In this document: positions 1 through 7,541 of the stretch, in pieces
How the letters are laid out: every line of letters begins with the position of its first letter
How positions within the stretch are numbered: the stretch's first letter is position 1
Source: an uncultured Lachnospiraceae bacterium
GTDB taxonomy: Bacteria > Bacillota > Clostridia > Lachnospirales > Lachnospiraceae
Assembly (NCBI GenBank): GCA_947644545.1
Contig: CANRZW010000029.1
Coordinates: 1-44,829 of the forward strand
Direction of reading: 5' to 3'
Length of the DNA: 44,829 nt
Notes under the pieces: model-generated
What the model saw: the letters and a program-made list of their open reading frames with translations, nothing else
Database searches by the model: none
Told to the model about the DNA's origin: nothing
Made by a program: the position numbers and the translations under genes

Positions 1-168
1 TATACTATACAATATTTTCCTGTCTCCTGTAAACCGTCATACAATACTGCTGCCATTTTCTGTAATGCATCGGGCCTATGAAAAGCCGCCTTTGCCGTAC
101 AGCAGAATAAAGAAACAGCAACTCCGCCATCCCGTTTCAGTTTTTCATTTGCCCGATCAACTTTGAAT
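1..168 (-). other. Unassigned open frame at the left edge
   Basis: On the minus strand a reading frame stays open from about position 170 to the left end of the window (about 56 codons), directly downstream of the CPBP-like gene. It could encode the start of a partial gene (it contains the peptide PDALQKMAAVLYDGLQETGK), but I see no convincing start codon with a ribosome binding site and recognise no family. It may be chance openness, or a gene whose body lies outside the window. Confidence 0.2.
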
Positions 169-870
169 CTATATAGCGTTCCAAATAAAACAAAAAACAA
201 ATACGCACCCCCATGCGTTTCCTGTCTTCTTTTTTACTATCAACATTCCGTAAATTGCAATGAATGTGGTAACTATTTCAATAATGCCCCAAAAAGAAAT
301 GCTTAACGGATGAAACAGCACACAAAATATTGCACAAGTAATAGCCCCATAGTCTAACCATTGATTTGCGGCGGGATACCTTCTGTTGATTTTATCGCAA
401 ATAACAACATAGTTAAATCCTTCAAAGAATCCCCACACAACAACAATAAGCGCCATTCCTAATATTGAAAGCGGAATACCGCTTGCTATAACGTCATTTG
501 TTACCAAAATACTAAACGGATGATACCCGGTAAATTGTCCTGAAACAAATATATAACAAATTGAAGGAATAAAGCATATAACACTTCCGGTTATTGATTT
601 TCCCATGTTCCTTTTCGTCAAACCGAATTGTGAAAATTTTTCCTTTCGCAAAAGACAGACAACAGTAATCCCTAATCCGGCTATCCCAAACTGCACTCCT
701 GCATTCAGTAATAATCTTGGAATAATGGAAATATTACTGTCTGTAACAAAATTGACTAACCAGTCACCTGCTGCCGCATAGCAAAAGAACGCTCCCAACG
801 TTACCAAAGCGATAATCCATATATCTCTATCTAATCTTTTCTGTTCCATTGTAAGTTTCTTCTTTGTCAT
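169..870 (-). CDS. CPBP-like integral membrane protein
   Basis: This 233-residue, very hydrophobic protein has about six or seven membrane segments after a short basic N-terminus. The order of segments, the FFEGFNYV stretch near residue 147, the FHP near residue 186 and the C-terminal NAWGCV...WNAI resemble CPBP-family (Abi/CAAX-protease-like) membrane proteins. The usual EExxxR catalytic motif is not intact, with only EGFNYVVICDKINRR in its place, so proteolytic activity is doubtful. The ATG at 868-870 is preceded by GAGGAGG at good spacing. The gene is more AT-rich than the sugar genes to its right. It stands alone, behind the terminator of the neighbouring operon. Its role is unknown; immunity or lantibiotic-protection roles are known for some relatives. 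Confidence 0.6.
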   Translation of the reverse strand: MTKKKLTMEQKRLDRDIWIIALVTLGAFFCYAAAGDWLVNFVTDSNISIIPRLLLNAGVQFGIAGLGITVVCLLRKEKFSQFGLTKRNMGKSITGSVICFIPSICYIFVSGQFTGYHPFSILVTNDVIASGIPLSILGMALIVVVWGFFEGFNYVVICDKINRRYPAANQWLDYGAITCAIFCVLFHPLSISFWGIIEIVTTFIAIYGMLIVKKKTGNAWGCVFVFCFIWNAI

Positions 871-908
871 ACATGATTCCTCCTCTAAATTAGAATTGAC
901 CGCCTATA

Positions 909-917
909 AGTATAGCA
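909..917 (-). promoter_or_regulatory. Extended -10 promoter for the CPBP-like gene
   Basis: Read on the minus strand the site is TGCTATACT: a TATACT -10 box with the TGn extension. It lies about 40 bases upstream of the CPBP-like start codon and just after the terminator at 939-967. No good -35 box is visible, which is common for extended -10 promoters. Confidence 0.45.
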
Positions 918-938
918 TATTTTTCCATCCAGGGCTTG

Positions 939-967
939 AAAAAGGAGTGCAGTTTTCACCACACTCC
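939..967 (-). terminator. Intrinsic terminator of the apiose-type operon
   Basis: On the minus strand GGAGTG (from 967 to 962) pairs with CACTCC (949 to 944) and is followed by a run of five T (943 to 939). It lies 25 bases after the stop codon of the hydrolase gene and ends the five-gene operon. Confidence 0.7.
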
Positions 968-991
968 CCTGAAATTTCACGCTCTCTGTAT

Positions 992-2545
992 TTATCCTAC
1001 CTTACGAACCCGCAGTGCCATATACTGATTCCCCGGCAACTCGATCCTACAGATTCCTCGCTTCACTCCCATCGGCGTGATCGTCATATTCCATGTATCG
1101 ATCACATCCACCTCATAATCCGTATCCTCCGGAAGCACAAGCTGTCTGTACGTCGGCTGGCAGACACCCAGATAATGAATGGCATAATCATAGCAGATCC
1201 CCCAGCCTTCGCCCACATGGCCGCCGGCATAGCCTACCACCTCGTCAAAGATGCCTTCACCCTTGGTCAGATAACCGCCCGGCACATCCTGCAGGACATC
1301 CAGCAGAAACCGCAGTCTCGCCGGACTCTCTCCCTTTAAGATACCGCCGTGGGACCACCAGAGAATATCCTCCGGATCCATAAAGGTCTCGCCGTGGCCG
1401 CAGTGACCGCCCCGCACGAACGCCTCCCAGAATCTTCTCACCAGTTCCTCACCGGTGATATTACCCCAGCCCAGGCCGATATTGCCTTCATAACAGATCT
1501 CATCCCACACAACCGGCTTGCCGTATTTCTCCACGAACTGATCCGTATCCTCGGTGGTCCGGTAGAAATCCACTCTCTGCAGAGAACAGTGAGTCACCCA
1601 ATCCCTGGAAAAGTCATAGTTGGGTCCGCCGTTATGTACCGATAACAGCCTGTGGAACGGGTCATTGGAAGACACCACCTGACCGTAACGCTCCCAGTCC
1701 TCCAGTGTCTTGATCCTGATAAAGTCAAACTCGTTGGCCAGTGACCACCACACATTCCGGTAAGCCCCGTATCTCGCCACCACATATCTCAAATACCAGT
1801 CGCAGGCGTCCTTGTCCATCTCATTTAAGCCCCACTTATCGTAAGGGTGCATCAGGATCATGTCCGCCTCGATGCCCAGCTCCATCAGCTGTGCGATCCG
1901 CATATCATAACGTCTGAAATGCTCCACATTCGGTCTCGTATAATCAAAGCCGTAATCCTGCTCCGTCTCCTGCATCCCCGGAAATCTCATGCGGCAGGAC
2001 TTTTCCTGCTCCACCCGCTCCGGATCCAGTCCCTCGCCGTTTCCTCTCTCAAATGGATAGGTCAGCGGCTCTTTTCTGTTAAACTCATAGAACTTGGGGA
2101 AGAAACAGAACCTGATCTTGTTGAACGCATTGTTCTTCAAAGTCTCCAGTGTCTGCTCCTGCCGCTCCATCGGCTGATTCGCCCACGCATAACAGGTCGT
2201 CCCTATCGAATAGTAGGGCGTATGATCCGCATACCCAAGATGCGTCTTATCCACCACCACTACCGGTCCGTGGTTCTTCCCAGACGGCGCCACTACCTCA
2301 AAGGCGCCTTCCGCATTCTCAATCACATCTGCAAAATTTCCTTCCACCTTATACGTATAAGCGCCCTCGTAAGACGGCATAAATCTTGCCCTGTAGACAC
2401 CGTCCCCATCGTAGAAGCCGTTAACCCGGATTTCTTCCTTTTCCCCCTTAAAAGTAACCGTCATCCCATAATCGCGGAACGGATTCCCGTCGCTTTTCCC
2501 CCTGCTGCTGACTTCAAAAAGTCCCCATTTCTCTACCTGCTGCAT
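992..2545 (-). CDS. DUF5060 / apiosidase-like / DUF5605 glycoside hydrolase
   Basis: This 517-residue protein has no signal peptide and is predicted cytoplasmic. Residues about 5-85 resemble the DUF5060 beta-sandwich; about 95-420 form a TIM-barrel of the DUF4038 (apiosidase-like, GH140-related) type, with YYSIGTTCYAW near 111-121; the C-terminal 90 residues fit DUF5605. E272 in WWSLANEFD and E349 in VVWDEICYEG sit where the acid/base and nucleophile of such retaining barrels lie. The ATG at 2543-2545 is preferred over an in-frame GTG eight codons upstream because GAGGAGGT lies between the two. It is the last gene of the operon, 34 bases after the kinase stop. With an apiose-type pathway upstream, the likely job is release of apiose from an imported apioside. 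The substrate is inferred from context; another beta-glycosidase activity is possible. Confidence 0.7.
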   Translation of the reverse strand: MQQVEKWGLFEVSSRGKSDGNPFRDYGMTVTFKGEKEEIRVNGFYDGDGVYRARFMPSYEGAYTYKVEGNFADVIENAEGAFEVVAPSGKNHGPVVVVDKTHLGYADHTPYYSIGTTCYAWANQPMERQEQTLETLKNNAFNKIRFCFFPKFYEFNRKEPLTYPFERGNGEGLDPERVEQEKSCRMRFPGMQETEQDYGFDYTRPNVEHFRRYDMRIAQLMELGIEADMILMHPYDKWGLNEMDKDACDWYLRYVVARYGAYRNVWWSLANEFDFIRIKTLEDWERYGQVVSSNDPFHRLLSVHNGGPNYDFSRDWVTHCSLQRVDFYRTTEDTDQFVEKYGKPVVWDEICYEGNIGLGWGNITGEELVRRFWEAFVRGGHCGHGETFMDPEDILWWSHGGILKGESPARLRFLLDVLQDVPGGYLTKGEGIFDEVVGYAGGHVGEGWGICYDYAIHYLGVCQPTYRQLVLPEDTDYEVDVIDTWNMTITPMGVKRGICRIELPGNQYMALRVRKVG

Positions 2546-2579
2546 AAAAACAACCTCCTCGCTATTCACCTGTTACCTC

Positions 2580-4064
2580 TTATTTGCCGGTCCTGATCAG
2601 TCCTACCGCATTCTGATACCCCGCAAACTTCTTCGCCCGAACTTCCTGCGCCATCTGCGGCGTTACCTGCTTCCAGCTTATGGTATCAAAAATTTCTTCA
2701 TCCCACAAGCCCAATGCTATACCCGCCATGAAGGCCGCTCCTGTGCCCGACAATTCTTCAATCGTCGAGATCGCAACCTCGCTGCCCGCGATATCGCTCT
2801 GGAACTGCATCAGATACCGGTTCTTCGTGGGGCCGCCGTCCACCCGCAAAACCTCGATCCGCTTCTGCGAGTCTTTCTCCATCGCCCGGACAATATCGGT
2901 GATCTGATAAGCGATACTTTCCAATGCCGCCCGCGTCAGTTCGGCCTTACCCGTCGTCCTGTCCATGCCGATCATAGCCGCTCTGGCGCTGCTGTCCCAA
3001 TAAGGCGCCCCCAGCCCGGTAAACGCCGGCACCAGATACAGCCCATCATCCTTACCCGCTTCATACGCCAGCGCTTCCGTCTCGGCCGCGCTCCCGATCA
3101 GCTTCACATCATCTTTTAACCAGGAAATGACTGCTCCCGTATAGTTCAGATTCCCTTCCAGCACGTATTCCGCCCTGCCGTTCAGTCCCCAGGCCAGCGA
3201 CGTCACCAGCCCGTTCCTGCTCAGAATAGGTTCACAGCCGATATTCATCATAATAGAAGATCCCGTCCCGTAAGTCACCTTCGTCTTGCCGTCGCTCCGG
3301 CAATTCTGGCCGAAAAGCGCCGCATGGGAATCTCCCATCACCGCATGAATCGGCACCGGCCGTGCAAAAAGCCCTTCGCAGTCCGTATAGCCGAAACAGC
3401 TGTTGGAATCCCTGACCTCCGGCAGATTGTCCACATCAATACCGAACGCCCTACAGATTTCCTCATCCCATTTTAATGTGAAGATGTTAAAAAGCTGCGT
3501 CCGCGAAGCATTGGAATAATCCGTCGCATAGACCTCGCCCTTCGTCATCCTGTAGACCAGATAAGAATCCATCGTCCCATGGCATACCTTATGCCGCTTC
3601 GCCTTCTCCCCGGCTCCCGCCGCATTTTCCAGCAGCCAGCAGATCTTAGCCGCCGTAAAATACGGTGACAGCTTAAGACCTGTTCTCAACCGGACCTGTT
3701 CCGCCATCTCCTGTATCTCTTTGCGCTCACAGATCTCAGCTGCCCGTGCGCACTGCCACACGACCGCGTGATCGAGAGGCTGTCCCGTCTCCCGATCCCA
3801 CATGATAGCCGTCTCCCGCTGGTTGCTGATACCGATCCCCGCCACATCCTCCGGGCTGACCCGTTCCCGCTCCAGCACATTCCTGATCACCTGCATCGTA
3901 TTTTGATAGATTTCCTCACCGTCGTGGGAAACCCACCCCTGCTCGTTGACGATCTGCCTGTGCGCAAGATCCGCACGCGCGCACAGCTCTCCTTTTTCAC
4001 TGAAAAGCAGTGCCTTCGTCCCCTGCGTGCTCTGATCGACACTGATCAAATATTTATTCCCCAT
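2580..4064 (-). CDS. aplK: FGGY-family sugar kinase, probable apulose kinase
   Basis: This 494-residue protein has the full length of an FGGY kinase. The N-terminal phosphate motif is DQSTQGTK (10-17). GISNQRETAIMWD (78-90) and GDSHAALFGQ (244-253), with the catalytic base D245, are of the glycerol kinase type, and the ATP-site YGTGSS lies near 265-270. By sequence alone it could be called glycerol kinase. Its place between split transketolase genes and an apiosidase-like hydrolase, with no glycerol genes, instead suggests phosphorylation of the ketose apulose at its 4-hydroxyl. GAGGAGAA precedes the ATG. It starts 22 bases after the aptB stop. FGGY kinase is certain; the substrate is inferred. 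Confidence 0.7.
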   Translation of the reverse strand: MGNKYLISVDQSTQGTKALLFSEKGELCARADLAHRQIVNEQGWVSHDGEEIYQNTMQVIRNVLERERVSPEDVAGIGISNQRETAIMWDRETGQPLDHAVVWQCARAAEICERKEIQEMAEQVRLRTGLKLSPYFTAAKICWLLENAAGAGEKAKRHKVCHGTMDSYLVYRMTKGEVYATDYSNASRTQLFNIFTLKWDEEICRAFGIDVDNLPEVRDSNSCFGYTDCEGLFARPVPIHAVMGDSHAALFGQNCRSDGKTKVTYGTGSSIMMNIGCEPILSRNGLVTSLAWGLNGRAEYVLEGNLNYTGAVISWLKDDVKLIGSAAETEALAYEAGKDDGLYLVPAFTGLGAPYWDSSARAAMIGMDRTTGKAELTRAALESIAYQITDIVRAMEKDSQKRIEVLRVDGGPTKNRYLMQFQSDIAGSEVAISTIEELSGTGAAFMAGIALGLWDEEIFDTISWKQVTPQMAQEVRAKKFAGYQNAVGLIRTGK

Positions 4065-4086
4065 AATTCTTCTCCTCGGCCCGCTC

Positions 4087-5028
4087 TTACTTAAGTTCCT
4101 CTACCGCCTTCTTCGCAATCCCTTCTCCGTTCAAACCATAATAGTCAAACACCGCAGCGGATTTTCCCGTGATCACATGATCGTCGGGCAGCGCCATGGT
4201 AATTACCTTCTTCGGACAGTTCGCACCCACCGTCACCGCAACGGCGCTTCCCATGCCGCCATAAGGAGCATGTTCCTCCACCGTGATCACCAGCTTCGCG
4301 CTCTTCGCCGCTTTTACCACCGTCTCCTGATCCAGCGGCTTCACGCAGTACATATCCGCCACCACAGCCTTAATGCCTTTCTCCTGCAGGATCTTCGCCG
4401 CTTCCAGAGCCGGGCGCACCATCTCGCCGCAGGCAATGATCGCCACGTCGTTCTCCGCCTCCAGATTCCCGTGTATGGTAGCCCGATCCATCTCGAACGG
4501 ACAGTCCGTCTCACTGTAGATATCCTCCACCGGATTGCGCCCCACTCTCACATACGCCGGCTTCTCATCCTGCAGCAGGCTCTCGATCAGCTTCGCCGTC
4601 TGGAATCTGTCGCTGGGCAGATATACTCTCATATTGGGGATCGCAGACATAGCCGCGATATCCTGTGCCGAATGATGGCTCATGCCCAGTTCCCCGTAGC
4701 TGATGCCGCCGCTGATGCCGATCAGCTTTACATTGGTGTTGGAATACGCCACGTCCACCTTGGCCTGCTCATAACTCCTCGTGGAAATAAAGCATGCCGG
4801 AGAAAAGCAGTAAGGTTTCTCCCCGCAATGCGCCATACCGGCCGCGATACTCACCAGATTCTGCTCCGCGATGCCCACCTCGATGGACTGCTCCGGAAAA
4901 GCATTGAAGAAGGGAGTCATAGAAGCCGAACCTCTGGAGTCGGAGCACAAAGCGTAAATATGTCTGTCTTCTTTGGCATGTGCCATAAGTGTCTCGCAGA
5001 TTGCCTGCCTGTTTGGAATCTTATTCAT
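4087..5028 (-). CDS. aptB: Transketolase C-terminal subunit, probable apulose-4-phosphate transketolase
   Basis: This 313-residue protein is the second half of a split transketolase: the pyrimidine-binding domain (about 1-175) with the cofactor-activating glutamate E55 in EVGIAEQN, then the C-terminal transketolase domain (about 190-313). It should pair with the product of the preceding gene to bind thiamine diphosphate and transfer a two-carbon ketol unit. Its ATG overlaps the end of aptA by eight bases (ATGAATAA), indicating translational coupling and equal subunit amounts. Beside an isomerase and an FGGY kinase the split enzyme fits apulose-4-phosphate transketolase, which makes dihydroxyacetone phosphate and xylulose 5-phosphate. 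A general pentose-phosphate transketolase remains possible. Confidence 0.75.
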   Translation of the reverse strand: MNKIPNRQAICETLMAHAKEDRHIYALCSDSRGSASMTPFFNAFPEQSIEVGIAEQNLVSIAAGMAHCGEKPYCFSPACFISTRSYEQAKVDVAYSNTNVKLIGISGGISYGELGMSHHSAQDIAAMSAIPNMRVYLPSDRFQTAKLIESLLQDEKPAYVRVGRNPVEDIYSETDCPFEMDRATIHGNLEAENDVAIIACGEMVRPALEAAKILQEKGIKAVVADMYCVKPLDQETVVKAAKSAKLVITVEEHAPYGGMGSAVAVTVGANCPKKVITMALPDDHVITGKSAAVFDYYGLNGEGIAKKAVEELK

Positions 5029-5875
5029 GAAGTACGCCCTCCTTCTTCGCCTCTAATGCTTTTACGATCTGATCATACTCTTCCTGATTCGGTACATGGT
5101 GATGCCAAGCGGCCTTATTCTCCATGATCTCACCGCCGCCGTAGCCCTTGATCGTATTCGCGATAATGCAGGTCGGCCGATCCGTCACTGTCTTCGCCTG
5201 CTCAAAGGCCTCATGCAGCTTCGCGATGTCGTTTCCGTCCGTCTCGATCACGTTCCAGCCGAAGCTCTCGATCTGCGCGTGCAGATTCTCATGTGTCATC
5301 ACCTGCTCCGTGGTGCCGGAGATCTGCAGACGATTCCTGTCCACCACCGCACACAGATTAGCCAGCTTATAATGTCCGGCCGCCATAAAGCCTTCCCACA
5401 CGGAACCTTCCGCCACTTCGCCGTCGCCCATCACCGTATAGACGCGGCTTGCCCTGTTCTCCTTCCGGCACGCCAGCGCCATACCCACGCTCACCGGCAG
5501 GCCGTGTCCAAGAGAACCTGAGTTCATCTCGATTCCCGGCAGCTCATTATTCGGATGGCCGATGAACCTGGAGCCGAACTGCGAAAACTCGTTGACCACC
5601 GTCTCCGTCTCGAAGAATCCCTTTGCCGCCAGCACCGCATAATAGCTTTCCACGGAATGCCCTTTACTCATGATAAAGTAATCACGATCCGGATCATCCT
5701 GATTCTCCGGGCTTACATTCATCTGGTCAAAATACAGCGTCACCAGCGTATCCATAACGGAAAAGTCACCGCCGATATGGCCGCCGCCGGACTTCATGAT
5801 CATATCCAGCACCACCTTACGAAGTTCAAGTGATCTGACTGTTAACGCTTTTGCATCAAATTCTTGTTTCTTCAT
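5021..5875 (-). CDS. aptA: Transketolase N-terminal subunit, probable apulose-4-phosphate transketolase
   Basis: This 284-residue protein is the thiamine-diphosphate-binding half of a split transketolase. Visible motifs are GGHIGGD (31-37), SKGH (70-73), GSLGHGL (120-126) and the diphosphate/Mg motif GDGEVAEGSVW (150-160) with DRN (179-181). The next gene supplies the other half of the active site. The start codon follows AGGAGGTAAAGA, and the isomerase stop codon TAA lies inside that ribosome binding region, so the two genes are tightly coupled. The pathway role follows from the neighbours; the enzyme class itself is clear. Confidence 0.75.
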   Translation of the reverse strand: MKKQEFDAKALTVRSLELRKVVLDMIMKSGGGHIGGDFSVMDTLVTLYFDQMNVSPENQDDPDRDYFIMSKGHSVESYYAVLAAKGFFETETVVNEFSQFGSRFIGHPNNELPGIEMNSGSLGHGLPVSVGMALACRKENRASRVYTVMGDGEVAEGSVWEGFMAAGHYKLANLCAVVDRNRLQISGTTEQVMTHENLHAQIESFGWNVIETDGNDIAKLHEAFEQAKTVTDRPTCIIANTIKGYGGGEIMENKAAWHHHVPNQEEYDQIVKALEAKKEGVLHE

Positions 5876-5878
5876 TCT

Positions 5879-7288
5879 TTACCTCCTCTTAACGCCATGG
5901 ATCGTATCGATCACCTGCTGTTCCACATCGTCGTACAGATCCGGTTTCACGCCGATATACTTACATGCCTCATACAGTACCGGCACCACATCCTGATGAA
6001 TGCCGACACAATGATGGATATAAGGTCCTTCCACGATCTTCGCTTCCAGTCTCGGCCAGTTCTCCACTTCGATCCAAAGGTACGTTCCCTTCGTGTACGG
6101 CCCTTCGATCCCCTTCGCATTCCCCAACAGCAGGGAGTACTCTCCGTTGTCGCCGTCAAAACGTGCCAGCGTCAGATCGCCGTGCTTCGCCTCTGCCTCC
6201 ACAGCGCCCGGATGGGAAAATGCCAGCGGATAACCGATGGTCGGCTTGCAGGAAGCACAGCTGAGCGGCCACGGTCCGCAATGCTGCAGCAGTTCGCCGT
6301 TGTCGTTGAACGGATGGCGGACGGTCCAGTCTGCGAAGAATCCCCTGCTCTCGTCCATACCGGCTGCTTCCACCATCAGCGCCGTGATCGCACCGTGGAT
6401 ATCCGTCTCGCATACTACCGGGAAGCCCTCTTCATTCAACAGGGCGTTAGCCGCACAAGGCATAATGCCGATCTCACCCTGCAGCGCATTCCAGCACTGA
6501 ATCGCACCTGCCGAACATCCGTACCGATCCGCCAGATTCCGGATCGCCACCTTCAGGGCGGCCACATTCAACAGCTCTTCCTCTTTAATGGCTATATTGA
6601 AATGCTCTCTGCAGTAAGCCACTACCTCGGCCGCCTTCGTGCCCTCTTCCTTCACCTTCTTCATTTCTGCCGTCAGTTCAGGCATGGGAATCGGCGCCAG
6701 CTGGATATTGAATTTCTCCAGAAGCTCGCCCTCGTTACACATGGTAGACCAGAAGTCAAAAGGTCGCGGCCCGATCTGCAGGATACGAATGCCTCTGAAT
6801 GTCTTTACCACATTACAAACTGCCAGGAAACGGTTAATACCCTCTGCAAACTCCGGATCCTCCAGGTTACAGTTTGTCAGATAGGTAAAGGGCACCCGGA
6901 ATCTCCTCAAGACCTTACCGGTCGCAAAAATACCGCACTGGCTGTCACGCAGACGGATTCCCTTTTCATCCGGGCATTCGTCCCTGGGACCCCACAACAG
7001 CACCGGAAGATTCAAGTTCTTCGCCAGTCTTGCCACCTCGTATTCCGTGCCGAAATTACCGTGCGGGAAGAAAAGGCCGTCCACTTTTTCCTTCTTAAAT
7101 TTCTCTTCGATCCTGATCCTGTCGCTCTCGTCATGCAGCAGGCCGTCCTCCGCAATATCGTCGATATCTACGAAATCAACCCCCATTTTTCTAAGCTTCT
7201 CTCTCGTGTAATCGGCATATTCTACTGCCGCCGGTGCACTGAAGATACTCCGTCTGGTCGGAGCAAACCCAAGTCTGATCTTTGCCAT
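5879..7288 (-). CDS. apsI: L-fucose/L-arabinose isomerase-like protein, probable D-apiose isomerase
   Basis: This 469-residue protein resembles the L-fucose/L-arabinose isomerase superfamily: an N-terminal Rossmann-like part (RLGFAPTRRSIF at the start, a GPR at the end of a strand near 175), then a metal site around ETDIHGA (about 300) and a C-terminal GPYIHHCVGIH with candidate ligand histidines. It should interconvert an aldose and a ketose. As first gene of an operon with an FGGY kinase, a split transketolase and an apiosidase-like hydrolase, conversion of D-apiose to apulose is the best reading. The ATG at 7286-7288 follows GGAGGACGAT; a further in-frame ATG four codons upstream contains that ribosome binding site and was rejected. 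Another branched or unusual pentose cannot be excluded. Confidence 0.65.
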   Translation of the reverse strand: MAKIRLGFAPTRRSIFSAPAAVEYADYTREKLRKMGVDFVDIDDIAEDGLLHDESDRIRIEEKFKKEKVDGLFFPHGNFGTEYEVARLAKNLNLPVLLWGPRDECPDEKGIRLRDSQCGIFATGKVLRRFRVPFTYLTNCNLEDPEFAEGINRFLAVCNVVKTFRGIRILQIGPRPFDFWSTMCNEGELLEKFNIQLAPIPMPELTAEMKKVKEEGTKAAEVVAYCREHFNIAIKEEELLNVAALKVAIRNLADRYGCSAGAIQCWNALQGEIGIMPCAANALLNEEGFPVVCETDIHGAITALMVEAAGMDESRGFFADWTVRHPFNDNGELLQHCGPWPLSCASCKPTIGYPLAFSHPGAVEAEAKHGDLTLARFDGDNGEYSLLLGNAKGIEGPYTKGTYLWIEVENWPRLEAKIVEGPYIHHCVGIHQDVVPVLYEACKYIGVKPDLYDDVEQQVIDTIHGVKRR

Positions 7289-7362
7289 ATCGTCCTCCAT
7301 TCCGAGGCGTTCTGCATATGCTTACTGCATCAGCCTCTGCCTTTCCTCTTCTTGATAAAATA

Positions 7363-7391
7363 AGAGTATGGCAGATACAGCTTTATTTCAA
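7363..7391 (-). promoter_or_regulatory. Candidate promoter of the apiose-type operon
   Basis: On the minus strand TTGAAA (7391-7386) and TACTCT (7368-7363) are separated by 17 bases, about 75 bases upstream of the isomerase start. The -10 is weak (three of six matches). AT-rich inverted sequences lie directly upstream (about 7383-7440). Confidence 0.4.
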
Positions 7392-7432
7392 TAAATAGTA
7401 AAGTGTATTTTGCTTTATTTTTACTTTATTTA

Positions 7433-7461
7433 TTGCAAATATTTAGTTTTTCTACTAAACT
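7433..7461 (+). promoter_or_regulatory. Candidate promoter of the LacI-family gene, with overlapping inverted repeat
   Basis: TTGCAA at 7433-7438 and TAAACT at 7456-7461 are 17 bases apart, about 80 bases before the regulator start codon. The inverted repeat TTTAGT (7442-7447) / ACTAAA (7454-7459) lies in the spacer and overlaps the -10, a position suited to repression. Confidence 0.5.
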
Positions 7462-7475
7462 TATGATGGGATAGC

Positions 7476-7495
7476 AAAAAGAGGATCCTCTTTTT
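7476..7495. promoter_or_regulatory. Perfect 20-bp palindrome, candidate operator
   Basis: The sequence AAAAAGAGGATCCTCTTTTT is perfectly self-complementary and lies just downstream of the lacI-type promoter, between the two divergent genes. It could bind the dimeric regulator for autoregulation. It could also fold in RNA as a short hairpin followed by T residues, acting as a leader terminator. Confidence 0.45.
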
Positions 7496-7541
7496 AACAC
7501 GACAAAGAATCTGAGATGAAATCAGACAAGGAGGCCGCAAC

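Noticed and set aside
896..1383. Plus-strand open frames opposite the hydrolase and opposite many other long genes
   Set aside because: They are antisense to genes with clear families, rich in His/Arg/Pro/Ser, and lack ribosome binding sites.
2546..2569. GTG start eight codons upstream of the DUF5060-type hydrolase ATG
   Set aside because: The best ribosome binding site (GAGGAGGT) lies between the GTG and the ATG, so the ATG is the likely start.
2580..4064. Plain glycerol kinase call for the FGGY kinase
   Set aside because: The motifs are shared with other FGGY kinases and there is no glycerol gene nearby; the operon points to a ketose from apiose.
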